DNA from: Mesostigma viride
Lineage: Eukaryota > Streptophyta > Mesostigmatophyceae > Mesostigmatales > Mesostigmataceae
Direction of reading: 5' to 3'
Length of the DNA stretch: 64,000 nucleotides
Assembly (NCBI GenBank): GCA_009746045.1
Contig: RPFO01001464.1
Span: 90,001-154,000 of the forward strand
Below are positions 10,492 through 20,978 of this stretch, piece after piece. Numbering within the stretch: position 1 is the first letter of the stretch; each line of letters starts with the position of its first letter. The position numbers and the translations under genes are program-made. Below the pieces are notes generated by a model that searched no databases, was not told where the DNA came from, and was given only the letters and a program-made list of their open reading frames with translations.

Positions 10492-10760
10492 AGTCCTTGT
10501 ACAGCTACGTACACCCTGGCTATGCTCAGATTACTTGCCCACGCTCGATCCTTGTTATGCTATGCTCACATGGGTCTTATTGCACCCACAGACCTTGCCG
10601 GATCGTTTACCGAGTCCGATTGCAGCTGTGGCATGCCTTTGGCATGAAGCCGGAGAAAGGGGGTCTCTGCCCTTTCTTCCTGTTGTGCACACATGCAGGG
10701 ATTAAAAGCACTTCGGTGCTCCGTGACTCCCCAACGGGAGCACGAGTTTAAATAATTGAT
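10492..10760 (+). repeat. Tail family C element, longer copy
   Basis: About 270 bp ending AAAGCACTTCGGTGCTCCGT, then the hairpin GACTCCCCAACGGGAGCACG and an AT tail. Homologous copies lie at 7914-8099 (-) and 40430-40640 (-). It has no recognisable ORF and no clear pol III A/B boxes, so it may be a LINE 3' end rather than a SINE. A second, very short tail of the same kind (GACTCCCCAACATGAGCTC then TTAA repeats) follows at about 10775-10830. Confidence 0.6.
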
Positions 10761-10952
10761 TAATTAGTCCGGGTTAACGCTCCGTGACTCCCCAACATGA
10801 GCTCACGAATTAATTAATTTATTAATTATTAGTACTCCGTGGCTTGCCTATGCGCATGACACGCAAACTTGTACTTGCTTATATACTTACCATTGCCCCA
10901 ATGATTATTAAATGAGACAACTAATGCTAAATAACAGTTTTCATGACATCAA

Positions 10953-12978
10953 TCCAAGGCATTCGATATGCAACGAGCCACGAGCCACGAGGTAGCCATG
11001 GCTGTCGGAGCTCATAACCGTTTCACGTTTGAGCACCGAATTCAGCTGTGAATATCACAATCGCTTCGTCTTTCTTAGACGCACATGCTGATATAATTTT
11101 CCGAAGCTATAACGCACTACACAATGAGCAAACGCCTCTCGACGCAACGCAGCCTGGCGGCTGCGCTCAGCAATGAAAATACGTCTGCAGCCCCGGCTGC
11201 AGCTTCGCCAACCGGCCCAGAAGGCAGCGGCGCCACTAGCCAAGCTCTAGTGGTCGCCCAGCCCCCTGCTGAGCCCGCCTCGCCCGCAGCGTCGCCTGAA
11301 CCCAAGCGCAGTCGCTCTGCCGAGCCGAGTTGGGTAGCGGCCGACTTTGTCGCCGACGCCAGCCAGCCCAGCTTCCTTGACACGCTTACCACGGAACGCG
11401 TCCTGGTCTGCGTGTTTCATGGAACGCACGCCTCGCTTGTTGCACTATGCAAGCAGCTCTTCAACCAAGGTCGCCTCTTTGACCCTCGCTGGATTCGTAT
11501 CTCCTGTTTCGACACCATTCCCAGCCTCCACCGCCCCTACCTCCAGCAAGTCGCTCTCTTTTCCCTCCTTGGACGCTCCATCGGGGAGCTTTGGCCCCCC
11601 AAGCCTCTCACCACCACCTTAACCGAAGCCTCCCTCCGCTCACTCCTTAAGGAGGTCCTCGAGGAGCACGTGGACCCCATTGCTGCAGATGTGGCGGCCA
11701 TTGGCGGCACGCTGACTGCCGAGCTTCCCCTCCTTTCCACCGCCACCTCCACCATCTCCACCGCCACCTCCACCCTCCTCGCCTCCTCCACCGCCACCAC
11801 CTCCACCTCCGACGCCATCACCGCCCAGCTCCGTGACATCGACCAGCGTCTTAAGGACAACGCCATCGCTATCGAGGTTCTGCAGAACACCGCAGGCCTC
11901 ACCGCCCAGGCGGTGAAGGACATTGCCGCCAAGCCAGCCCCGGCTGGCCTGGCCGGCGATGCTCCTCCCATCACCACCTGGGCGGACATGCTTAAGCAAC
12001 ATACCACCTCCACCACCTCCGCCGTCGCAGCCCAGCTCCAACGGCAGACGCTTGACCTCCGCGAGGAGGCCGAGCTCGCCCAGCGCAGCCTCAACGTCAT
12101 TGTCAAGAACTTCACCATGGAGGAAGGTGAGACTTCCGAGAAGCTTTTGCGTGCGTTTGAGCGAGAAATCCTTGGTCGCATGGGCCTTATCGGTGAGATC
12201 GCGCTGGCGGCCGCCCACCGCCTTCCCCGCGCGCGGGGTAAGGCAGGGCCGCCCCCGCTCCTTCTCACCTTTAAGACCCCGGCGGACAAGATTTCTTTTC
12301 TCAGACGCGGCAAGCGGCTCGAGAAGACTCTCTTCACCCTTGATGACGACCTGACCCTGGTGCAGCAACAACGGCGACGGGAGCTATGGCCGACCTACCT
12401 CCAGCTCCGGCAGACCAAGGCGGGCCAGCCGGTGTACTGGAAGGGGGCGGCCATCTACGTCGGCCACAAGCCCTGGCACGCGACCCCCTCGACCACCGCG
12501 GCCCCAGCGACTCCAGACGCCCCAGCTTAGGGGAATACAGCAGTAGTAGTGTAGACTAGATAGACCGTGGCCATGTACATGTACGCCTCCTAGAGGCACT
12601 ATCCTAGCTAAGCCACGCGCTTTCCTTAATCATGTACATGTGTGCCTATGATGAGCCACACCCCAGATGATGCCTAGCTTTATTTAGTTATGTTGTGCCC
12701 ATGCAGGGAGTAACTCTCTGCTGAGACGCCATGCCCTAGCTTCTTTGTATAGCTATGCTGATCTTCCCCCCCATGACAGGCTCCCCCTTCGCTGGGCATA
12801 GCTTGAAGATCATGGGGATGCAAGTGCCCTGGTGCACCTAGAGCAAGGGTCCTTTACATCCCCACCCTTGCAGGAAGTAGCTTAGGATGTATGATAGGCC
12901 ATATGCCCCCCTCTCAAGGGCTGTGTGCTACATATACTCCCAACGGAGTTATGCTACAATTCAATTCAATTCAATTCA
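10953..12978 (+). mobile_element. ORF1-only LINE copy 2, full length
   Basis: Complete 2.0-kb element: 5' UTR from 10953, intact ORF1 11124-12530, 3' UTR with hairpin ACTCCCAACGGAGT, and (AATTC)n tail at 12957-12980. The TSD is ATGACATCAA at 10943-10952 and 12979-12988. Structure matches copy 1 and lacks any reverse transcriptase, comparable in layout with mammalian HAL1 half-LINEs (comparison of layout only). A further LINE fragment inserted at the same target immediately downstream. Confidence 0.85.
11124..12530 (+). CDS. L1-type ORF1 protein (RNA-binding), intact copy
   Basis: A 468-residue open frame starting at an ATG about 170 bp into the element. Residues about 1-75 are Ala/Ser/Pro-rich and probably disordered. 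The region at about 190-300 has Ser/Thr/Ala runs followed by a coiled-coil-like stretch (AQLRDIDQRLKDNAIAIEVL), fitting the trimerising role of ORF1p. From about 315 to 455 the order of motifs matches the L1 ORF1 RRM plus C-terminal domain: VIVKNF, a helix with MGLIGEIAL, AHRLPRARGK, LLLTFKTPADKISFLRR, RRRELWPTYLQLR and YWKGAAIYVG. It should bind element RNA as a chaperone and work in trans with an ORF2 from elsewhere. The long G-rich frames on the opposite strand are artefacts of its CCACCTCC repeats. Homology is from pattern recognition. Confidence 0.8.
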   Translation: MSKRLSTQRSLAAALSNENTSAAPAAASPTGPEGSGATSQALVVAQPPAEPASPAASPEPKRSRSAEPSWVAADFVADASQPSFLDTLTTERVLVCVFHGTHASLVALCKQLFNQGRLFDPRWIRISCFDTIPSLHRPYLQQVALFSLLGRSIGELWPPKPLTTTLTEASLRSLLKEVLEEHVDPIAADVAAIGGTLTAELPLLSTATSTISTATSTLLASSTATTSTSDAITAQLRDIDQRLKDNAIAIEVLQNTAGLTAQAVKDIAAKPAPAGLAGDAPPITTWADMLKQHTTSTTSAVAAQLQRQTLDLREEAELAQRSLNVIVKNFTMEEGETSEKLLRAFEREILGRMGLIGEIALAAAHRLPRARGKAGPPPLLLTFKTPADKISFLRRGKRLEKTLFTLDDDLTLVQQQRRRELWPTYLQLRQTKAGQPVYWKGAAIYVGHKPWHATPSTTAAPATPDAPA

Positions 12979-12990
12979 ATGACATCAAAG

Positions 12991-13238
12991 TTTTCATGGA
13001 GGCAGATGGTGCGCAAGGATAGATGGCAAGTAGTGATGAAGGAGACCACCCCCAAGCCTGTGGGGGCTCCGCGTGTGACCAAGTATGGCATTCATAGCGA
13101 TTCGGGCCGCGGTGCCCACACCCCTGTATAACTAGGACCTAGATAGCTTATACCATCCATTCCATCCCATGTTCCCCTCCCACTGAGGACTTATGCTCAC
13201 GTGACGCAGTCACGTGTCTATTAATTAATTAATTAATT
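12991..13238 (+). mobile_element. 5'-truncated LINE, ORF2 3' end and TTAA tail
   Basis: About 250 bp. The first part reads in frame as KDRWQVVMKETTPKPVGAP up to a stop near 13130, resembling the ORF2 end KTRWQKIVKAHTPDPVGKP of the copies at 19692 and 29087. Near the 3' end is a stem CACGTGAC-gca-GTCACGTG, then a (TTAA)n tail. The TSD AATGACATCAAAG occurs at 12978-12990 and 13239-13251, overlapping the TSD of the preceding element. Confidence 0.8.
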
Positions 13239-13251
13239 AATGACATCAAAG

Positions 13252-14311
13252 AAAACCGAGCATCAAGCCAGTCCTGTCCACACTGGGCATGTCATGCCAC
13301 CAACACTGGTGGGCATTTGTGGCTGCCTCGGTACGAAGAATATACGGTATATTGCGTGTGAATCGAATACACAGGGGCACCTGCCCCTCGACTTGGAAAA
13401 ATCCAAACCCAGGTATTCGTAGAACATGTGGAAGTCTCCATATCACGCCCCTGCATGCGTCCCGCCAGCATAGACTTAAGCATGTGAGCAAGTGGCCAGC
13501 AGCCATGGCGGAGGCACCACACCCTGATACAGCCAGATAACGACCCAGGCATGCCTACTGCCATAATCCGCCATCGCCAGGGCTTGCTTGGAGGACCACA
13601 GCGCTCTTTCAAAGACTCGAGTCAGAAGGGCACCTGCCCCTTCTTCCCAACCCAGGCCAGTTCTCGAACGCGGAGCAAACTAACTTGATAAAGTATAAGG
13701 AAGGACAGAAACTTAACACCTTCAAGTTTCACCGTGAGCACCATTGGGCAGCCATCCAAACCACCCTGCACATGAGGTGCTAGAAAACTCGGCACAGAAC
13801 CTCGACCCATCACTTCCGCCGCGGCCCACCCACAAGCTTTCACTGATGCTCAATTAAGATGGCCCAGCAATCAAGCATCGCATCGAACAAAGGACCATTG
13901 CCAGCCGCAATCACGCGTCCCAGGCACATCTCTGGGCAATGGAGTATCCACTACAGCATGCCATGGAGTACTTCCCCTATGGAGCCAGACAATGGAGCGG
14001 CCACAGCTATGCACACAGTCATAGGCTAGGGGAGGGTGACGTCCACGAAACGAAATTGCCTCCCTGGGGTCCTTCACCGCTGCGACCCCCTCCGGATGCG
14101 CACAACTCCCTCGGTACGTACCGCGCTTGGCTGACTGTCTGATTCTGGAACGTCCCATGGACCCACGGTACATCAATGCCAGCCAGCGTGACGGGAGCAC
14201 GGCATCCCTCATCTCTCCTCCCACCGGTTGGCTAGGGCGCCACCCAGACCGCGTTTCCACCGCCTCCTGCCATGCCGACACGTCGCCAGCAGCTCACCGT
14301 CGTCCTCCACT
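13252..14311. other. Intergenic, no gene recognised
   Basis: Short frames occur on both strands but none has recognisable motifs or consistent coding character. It contains the 3' flank of the ArfGAP gene. Confidence 0.4.
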
Positions 14312-14337
14312 CCCCCCCCCCCCCCCCCCCCCCCCCC
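14312..14337. repeat. Homopolymer C26
   Basis: A run of 26 C, 11 bp beyond the ArfGAP stop codon, hence a G run in that transcript if it is within the 3' UTR. Confidence 0.9.
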
Positions 14338-14348
14338 AACCAGCCTCC

Positions 14349-16935
14349 TCACCGGAACCCTCCCTCGCTCCACTCCCCCGCGGTCCCATCCTCAGTGCCC
14401 CACGAGTCCCACCCATCATCCTTGCGCTTCGCCACATGCTCGCTCCTCGACTTGGTCAATCCGCCGCCCGTGCTGCCGGGCCGGCCCCGCGCCCCAACAC
14501 CACCATTGTTCCCACCGCCCTCGCCTCCATTGTCCTCGTCCACGTCCCACCCGGCCCAGTTATCTGACTTGGACGAACCCGCGCTCGCGTTGCGGCTGTG
14601 GACCGCACGAGAGGGCCGACTCGACCCCGTCGCGGCCCCCGCCGCCGCCAGGCTGCTGCCCCACTCGGGCCGGTCAAACCCGTTATCCTGGCGGCTGTCC
14701 CACCCTTCCTGCTTGGCGGCCGCAGCATGGTCCTCCAGAATCCCCGCGGCGACGGCTCCATGCTCCACCACGTGCACCGCTGTGGACACCAACCCCTTGA
14801 TGGAGGACCAACCGCGCGCGCCCAGAGCGGACCCCTTTGCGGCGATGGAGTGGATGCCCATCTGGCCCATGATCCCGCCGCCGTACCCATCCCCCCCGTT
14901 TGCCTGGCTGCTGCTCGCGTCCGGCGGGTGATCCCCCGACCCGCCCCCCCCGCGCATGTCGTGCACCGCATGCGTGGCCGCGCTGGCCGCTTGCGCCGCC
15001 ACTGAGGAGAGCTTGGAGAACCCCTGAGTGAGCGAGCTCAGCGTCGTCTCCAAGAGCGCCGCAGGGAGAATGTGCGCTGACGATGACGTCGGCGCCTTGG
15101 GAGGCATCGACCCGGCTGACCCGAACCCCACGTATTTCCCGCCCTGGTTGGGGGGCAGCGACTCGGATCGGTTCGCATTCTCCGCGACGCGACGCGCAAA
15201 GAAGTTCTCCTTGTTCATCGCAGAGTTCTCGAGTTCCGAACGCAAGTACTCACCCTCAGGGCTCGCGCTGCCCCCCGTGCCGGCGCCAGGAGAAGACACC
15301 GCACTCGAGGAGTGCGTGTGGAGGAGCTGCGAGCGGCCCGAGGAGCCCATCGGGCGGTCATGCGCGCCGTGGTCAGAGTAATTCCGGCGCAAGTTGCCCT
15401 TGGGAGCGGGCGCACGGCCCCCATTCTCAACCGGCGGGCGCGCCGTGGCGGCCGCGGCCGACGAGGACTTGTCACCCCAGTCGTCGCCCCAGCTGTCAAA
15501 GTGGTTGGACGTGGCCGCAATATTGGAGGTGGAGGCGGACCCGCGGGACACGCTGCCGCCACGGGAGCTGCCGCCACCTGTGCTAGCGCTGGCCCCGCGC
15601 ATGGGGATGCTGCCTGGGGGCGGGGGCGTCCAGGGGCGGCCCTCCGCGAGTGCCACGATGCGTTCCCGGTACGCCTCCGCCACCTTGCAGTTATACTTCT
15701 CCTGAGGGGGGCAGTGGGGGGGGGGGTACAAGGGGTGAGGTGGGGTGGGGGGAGGAGGGCAGGCCGCAGGCGGAGCGCGATGAGAAAAATAAAAAGGAAA
15801 ATACGAGGTCGAGTACGAGGTAAAGATCACACTGAGCCAAGGGATACACATCGGTTGTGAGTACTGGGAGACACACGGGGAGGAACGAGGGCGCATGACT
15901 TGTTAATGCAGGCAACGGAAACGGCTAACTCAAGCATGAGTGGCAGCTATACCAAGGTGTCAAAAACTGCAAAACTATAGCAGCAGTGGTTAACGTAGCA
16001 CTTTTCCCTCCCTTTCAACATCTCAAATGCAAAAACGACCGACGCTAATGAACTCAACATTTTCTCCAAAACAAAACAAGAGTGGACGCAAAGACTACTA
16101 ACTGGAAGACAGCAGCCCGCCCATGAAAAGCATTTATTGCCCAATAAAGTTATCAAATACTAGGATACAAAACATATAATCACAAACCTCCATGAATAAT
16201 CATGTCTTGTGATTCAAGGCCTACTGCAGATATGTATAAAACCCATAAGACAATATCCTGCACTGCTGCAAATGACCTTTAGTCGAATAGCAATGATCTA
16301 TCTATCTAGCTCAATAACAACGGATGGACCAAACGACTGACTGATATCAGGGTCACTATGGCGTACCGATATATTTAGATCGGAAATCAGCAAATACAAA
16401 ATAGTGAGGAAGCACATCAGTCTGTGAATCCCTGCATGCGCGCACGCGTGCATGCGTGACATAGTGAGCGTATGAGCAGGGAAGCACGTGCGTGAGGCAC
16501 GAAGTGTATTCATAACTTGTGGCTTCAAGTGACTGGTTGCATGCCACAAAATAAAAGTTTCTTTTACAACAAGGATTTTTCGAGTTTTACATATACACAG
16601 GGTGGAAACACGAAAGAACACAATAAAAAGTATATTACCTTGATGGGAGTCTCCTTTGGGATGCCGTATTTCGCGAAAAAGGCGTTCATTTCATCATTCC
16701 CGCCAGCCTGCATTTTCTTAAGCTGGAGTGGCGCCCACGAGTCCATGGTGACAGAGCGCACAAAGCTAATGTGTACTCCGAGACCTCGGTGCATACCCGA
16801 GCATTCCAAGCACATGAAGGTGCCGTAGGACACAGACGCCCACTGCGGATTCTTAGTGTTGCAGTCGACACAAATCTTATTTCCGGCATTCGCCTGAAGT
16901 TCCCGCAAAGTCTGGGCTGCCGCTGCCGAAGCCAT
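14349..16935 (-). CDS. ArfGAP, plant AGD6/AGD7 (ArfGAP1) type
   Basis: GTPase-activating protein for Arf, expected at Golgi or endosomal membranes. Coding exons, minus strand: 16935-16639 and 15701-14349, with one 937-bp intron (GT...AG, phase 0). The product is 549 residues. Residues 1-95 are the ArfGAP zinc finger: C22-x2-C25-x16-C42-x2-C45, followed by [13 protein letters not shown] with the catalytic arginine R50. Across the splice, PIK joins [20 protein letters not shown], the expected AGD6/7 continuation. The C-terminal two thirds is Ser/Gly-rich, has ALPS-like amphipathic stretches ([18 protein letters not shown] and [13 protein letters not shown]) that would sense membrane curvature, and tryptophan motifs ([18 protein letters not shown]). 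The ATG at 16935 precedes the domain by the usual 20 residues. The large GC-rich frames on the plus strand here are shadows. Confidence 0.92.
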
Positions 16936-19115
16936 CGAAGCTGTCCGGTTTACCTACGATATCCTACGCTGCACGACTTCTTAAAAAAAACAGCAAGGGG
17001 GCCATACTGACAAGCAGCGCCGGCGACACCGCATTCCTCATGCACCTACGCGAACGCCGCAATCATCCGCCATGACACGGTCACTAGTGCATCACAGAGA
17101 GATCACAAAAATGCCGCCGACATGGCCTGGTCGTGCCCGGAGATACGTGATGCGCTGGATGCGTTGGTGAGGGGACAGATCATGGCGGTCGCAGTGCAGT
17201 GTTTCCCGGAGTGCGTGACATCAAGTCATCATCACGCACCGCGCGGCTAGCCAGGTCACGTAAACACTTTGCGCCGGGCACGTATTAGTTGGCGGTCCAC
17301 CGGTGGTCGCCCCGCGCTGTCCAACGGATCGGGGCAAATCGGGCGCGTGTCGTGCTGGCAGTCCCGCCGCCTCTAAATGGGCTCGGAACCGTTGGAGGCG
17401 ACCGGCAGAAATATTTGCGCGGCAACTCGCAACCCGCCTTCGTAAGCAGAAAGTCTCAGTACCCCTGCAGTACCAGGTACTACATAGTCGCAGTACCAGG
17501 TACATAGTCGCAACTTGGGAGCACAGCAGTCAGTCAGCACAGCGAGCTCTACTTGTTGTTGTTGTTGATCCCACGCCGCACATGGGCAGCAGAGATTCAT
17601 GGACAGCGAGCAGTAGACGCAGCGAGCGAGAATGGAGCGAGAATGGAGGCCAGGAATCGGGATGGAGGCATTTAATCTCATTTAATTAAGCCTTAAGGTA
17701 CTGTACTAACGTATGCTGCGCGCATGGTGCAGTCCGCGTCCGAAGATGAGTGCTAGAAACAACTTTGGCGCGCTTTCGGCCTATTCCTGGAACTCGGAAA
17801 ATCGGATCTGTGGCTAGCATTCTAGTGAGTCTGGGGAGAAGAGTGAAGGATGTATTAGACGTTTCGAATGTCGACATTTAAGGCGTTAATTACCCTGGAA
17901 CATAAGGGAATAATCGTGGCTTCTTGCCGTATGAGTCGGTGGTTGACCCCCCTGTTCAGTATTTACATGGGAATGCTGTATAGCTAGGCCGAGCCATCAT
18001 AGAGCCATACGGGCTTGGCCGATTCGAGTTGTCGTCATGTAAACGGCGACACTGTCACCCCTTACCATATGGCTGACGGGCAGCTTTTTGGTTGGTGATA
18101 AAACGCCAGTTAATTTCCTTGGGTGGCTGCTCAGTTTAGTAACACCGACGGGGAATCACCCTCAAATGGAGCTACCATCAATAGGTTATGTCAGTCATGC
18201 CATTAATTAATTAATTCATTCATCCATTAAACACATGCCGCCGTTGGGGAGTCATGCCATGCCTCCAAACGTCCAAGAAAAACTGCACATTGTGCAAACA
18301 CAAGTATCGCATAACGGTGCAACGGGCGGCGGAGCACTAGGTGGCGATTATAGGGTTGGTGCATGATTAGTGAAAGTACGTGGCTGCATCACGTGGGTAC
18401 CAGTAAAGGAACCCCAACCCCTGGTCTGTAAACAACGAGGAGGGAGGGCGCCCTGATGGCTGATACAGACGATCTTTTAACTTTTGTGTTACTACATTGT
18501 TGAGATTAGCCTTGTAGTTCTCCGTGGCATGCCTCTACGTCTGCGGCGCATGGCACACAAGTACTTACGATCTAATCGCAGGAGTCTACTTCTTAGCCCG
18601 CCCCTGAACCGACTCGGTTTCGCTGAGAACATTATAGCCAGCCACGTATTAACTTACATGGATGCACACTTGCACATACATTGATTTCCATCATCCTGAA
18701 TGACTCGACAAAGGCGGATAGGACTATAGCAGCCGGCTCGAGCTACCATATTGTCCAACATTTCCAGACTTCTGGCCTGTGCTGATTGTCTGATTGGACT
18801 TTGAGCGGATGTTCAATCCAAACATTTTTTATTAGATACTTATATCGTATCTAGAAGGCAGCTCGTAGTTGTCGGTTCAGGTGGGGAATACCGGATTGTC
18901 ATCATTTGAGTAATTAAAGTCGTGCTCAGGACTGGTGGGGCCGGAGCCACGGAGCGGATTGTCATGATACTCGTATGATGCAGGAGGAAGGGGCGCTTTG
19001 CTGAGTAGAGTAGTTCGGATTTTATATATTAGCTTAGAGTTAGCTTAGTTAGGTTTCGCGGCTTCGCCCACCAGCACATTAGGCGAATCTTGATCATGTG
19101 CACACTAGGCGCATC
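16936..19115. other. Intergenic, upstream of ArfGAP; repeat fragments
   Basis: No gene recognised. Contains a short family-C-type tail (TTAATTAATTAATTCATT then GCCGTTGGGGAGTCATG) at about 18203-18260, an R65 repeat copy at about 18500-18575, and just before 19116 the sequence GCGAATCTTGATCAT ... GGCGCATCATGACC, which is repeated at 21257-21308. Confidence 0.45.
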
Positions 19116-19546
19116 ATGACCGTGATTAATTAATTAATTAATAACTTAATTAATTAGGAACATAACTCCGTTGGGAGTATTGAATTGAATTGAATTGAAT
19201 TGTAACATAACTCCGTTGGGAGTATATGTAGCACATAGCCCAGAGAAGGGGCATATGGCCTATCATACATTCTAAGCTACTTCCTGCAAGGGTGGGAATG
19301 TAAACAACACTTGCTCTAGGTGCACTGGGGCACCTGCAACACCCAGAGTTTCAGGCAACACCCAGCTAATTGGGGAGCCTGTCATAGGTGGGGAAGATCA
19401 GCACAGCTATACAAAAGCTAGGGCATGGCTCTTTGATACAAAAGCTAGGGCATGGCTTCTCAGCAGGGAGTGACCCCCTGCATGGGCACGGCATAATTAA
19501 ATAAAGCTAGGTATCATCTGGAGGGTGGCTCATCATAGGCACACAT

Positions 19547-20005
19547 TAAATTAAATTAAATTAAATTAAATTAAATTAAATTATAACATGCCTCCGTGGG
19601 GAGGTCATGTAGCACATATTTCATGATGGATGGGGTGGAGGAAGCCGCGTGATCGAACTATCCTAACTCTATCTAGAAAATCCTAACTGTACTACTCATC
19701 AAAACGCCTCCTCCGCTTGGGGGGAGGTGGCTTGCCCACAGGGTCGGGCGTGTGCGCCTTGACAATCTTCTTCCACCGCGTCTTGTCCTGCATGGCAGTC
19801 CAAAGACGGGAGAGAGAGTGGATGCGGTGCTCAAACTGGGCTGGGACCACGAGGTCGTCCAGCAGCATCTGAACGTAGTTGGTGACAGGTTTCCCTACCC
19901 TTTTGGGAATGTCCTTGGGGCCAGGCCAGGTCAGAATGTGCCGCCCTGGCTGTCCAAGCCGCTGGGGGCCGGCCAGACCAAGGGTGGTGTCGACCTGGCT
20001 GGTGC
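19547..20005 (-). mobile_element. Inner LINE copy Q, inserted into the 3' UTR of copy P
   Basis: Minus-strand 5'-truncated copy: (AATTT)n tail at 19547-19582, hairpin CCTCCCCACGGAGG, 3' UTR, then the ORF2 C-terminal coding end. TSD GGCACACAT occurs at 19538-19546 and 20006-20014. Confidence 0.8.
19692..20005 (-). pseudogene. LINE ORF2 C-terminal fragment
   Basis: About 104 residues reading TSQVDTTLGLAGPQRLGQPG ... to a basic end KRRRRFDE and a stop. It is almost the same as the longer fragment at 29087-29618. It lies downstream of the reverse transcriptase domain in LINE ORF2 and is truncated at its 5' side by incomplete reverse transcription. Confidence 0.75.
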
Positions 20006-20118
20006 GGCACACATGTACATGACTAAAAAGGCTGGGCTAGGCTGGTATAGTGCCTGTAGTAGGCGGGCATGTACAAGGCCACTGTCTATCTATTCTACAC
20101 TACTGCTGCTGTATTCCC

Positions 20119-20467
20119 CTAGGCTGGGGCTGCCGGAGTCGCTGGGGCCGCGGTGGTCGAGGGGGTCGCGTGCCAGGGCTTGTGGCCGACGTAGATGTCC
20201 GCCCCCTTCCAGTACACCGGCTGGCCCGCCTTGGTCTGCCGGAGTTGGAGGTAGGTCGGCCATAGCTCCCGTCGCCGTTGTTGCTGCGCCAGGGTCAAGT
20301 CGTCGTCCACGGTGAAGGGAGTGTTCGCGAGCCGCTTGCGGCGTCTGAGGAACGAAACCTTGTCTGCTGGGCTGTCAAAGATGAGAAGAAGCGGAGGCGC
20401 CCCTGCCTTACCCCGCGCGCGGGGGAGGCGGTGGGCGGTCAGCTTAATCTCACCAAAGAGTATAAGG
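20119..20467 (-). pseudogene. LINE ORF1 C-terminal fragment in copy P
   Basis: Reads FGEIKLTAHRLPRARGK ... RRRELWPTYLQLR ... YVGHKPWHATPS and ends at a stop, matching the C-terminal RNA-binding region of the intact ORF1 at 11124-12530. Open but lacking its N-terminal two thirds. Confidence 0.75.
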
Positions 20468-20978
20468 GTTGGGAGTATACGTAGCACATAGCCCTTGAGA
20501 AGGGGCATATGGCCTATAATACATTCTAAGCTACTTCCTGCAAGTGTGGGAATGTAAACGACACTTGCTCTAGGTGCACCAGGGCACCTGCACCCTCATG
20601 ATCGATCACGCTATGCCCAGCTAAGGGGGAGCATGTCATGTGGGGGAAGATCATCATAGATATACAAAGGTTGTCTCCTTGATACAAAACTAGAGCGTGG
20701 CATCTCAGCAGAGAGCAGCTCTCTGCATGGGCACAACATTTAACTTAATAAAACTAGGCATCATCTGAAGTGTGGCACATCATAGGCACACATGTACATG
20801 GTTAAATAATGCTCGTGGCTCAGCTGGTATAGTGCCTGTAGGAGGCGTACATGTACATGGCCACAGTCAATCTATTCTACACTACTACTGCTGTATTCCC
20901 CTAAGCTAGGGCGTCTGGAGTCACTGGGGCCGCGGGGGTCGCTTGCCAGGGCTTGTGGCCGACGTAGATGACCGTGAT

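Larger units (their letters stand above)
19181..20467 (-). mobile_element. Middle LINE copy P, inserted into copy O
   Basis: Minus-strand 5'-truncated copy with an (AATTC)n tail (TTGAA on the plus strand) at 19181-19201, a 3' UTR and the ORF1 C-terminus (20467 to 20119). TSD GTTGGGAGTAT is at 19170-19180 and 20468-20478, lying in the hairpin region of copy O. P is itself interrupted by copy Q. Confidence 0.8.
19127..20967 (-). mobile_element. Outer LINE copy O of a triple nest
   Basis: 5'-truncated, minus strand. A (TTAA)n tail lies at 19127-19156, then the hairpin ACTCCCAACGGAGT (reverse strand), interrupted by copy P, resuming at 20479 with the 3' UTR and the last codons of ORF1 up to 20967. 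The 11-bp TSD ATGACCGTGAT occurs at 19116-19126 and 20968-20978. Confidence 0.8.

Noticed and set aside
15028-15860. Plus-strand GC-rich ORFs opposite the ArfGAP exon
   Set aside because: Shadows of the Ser/Gly-rich ArfGAP C-terminus on the minus strand.
19692-20508. Chimeric element with ORF1 followed directly by the ORF2 end
   Set aside because: The TSD GGCACACAT shows that the ORF2 piece is a separate insertion into the 3' UTR of the ORF1 element.
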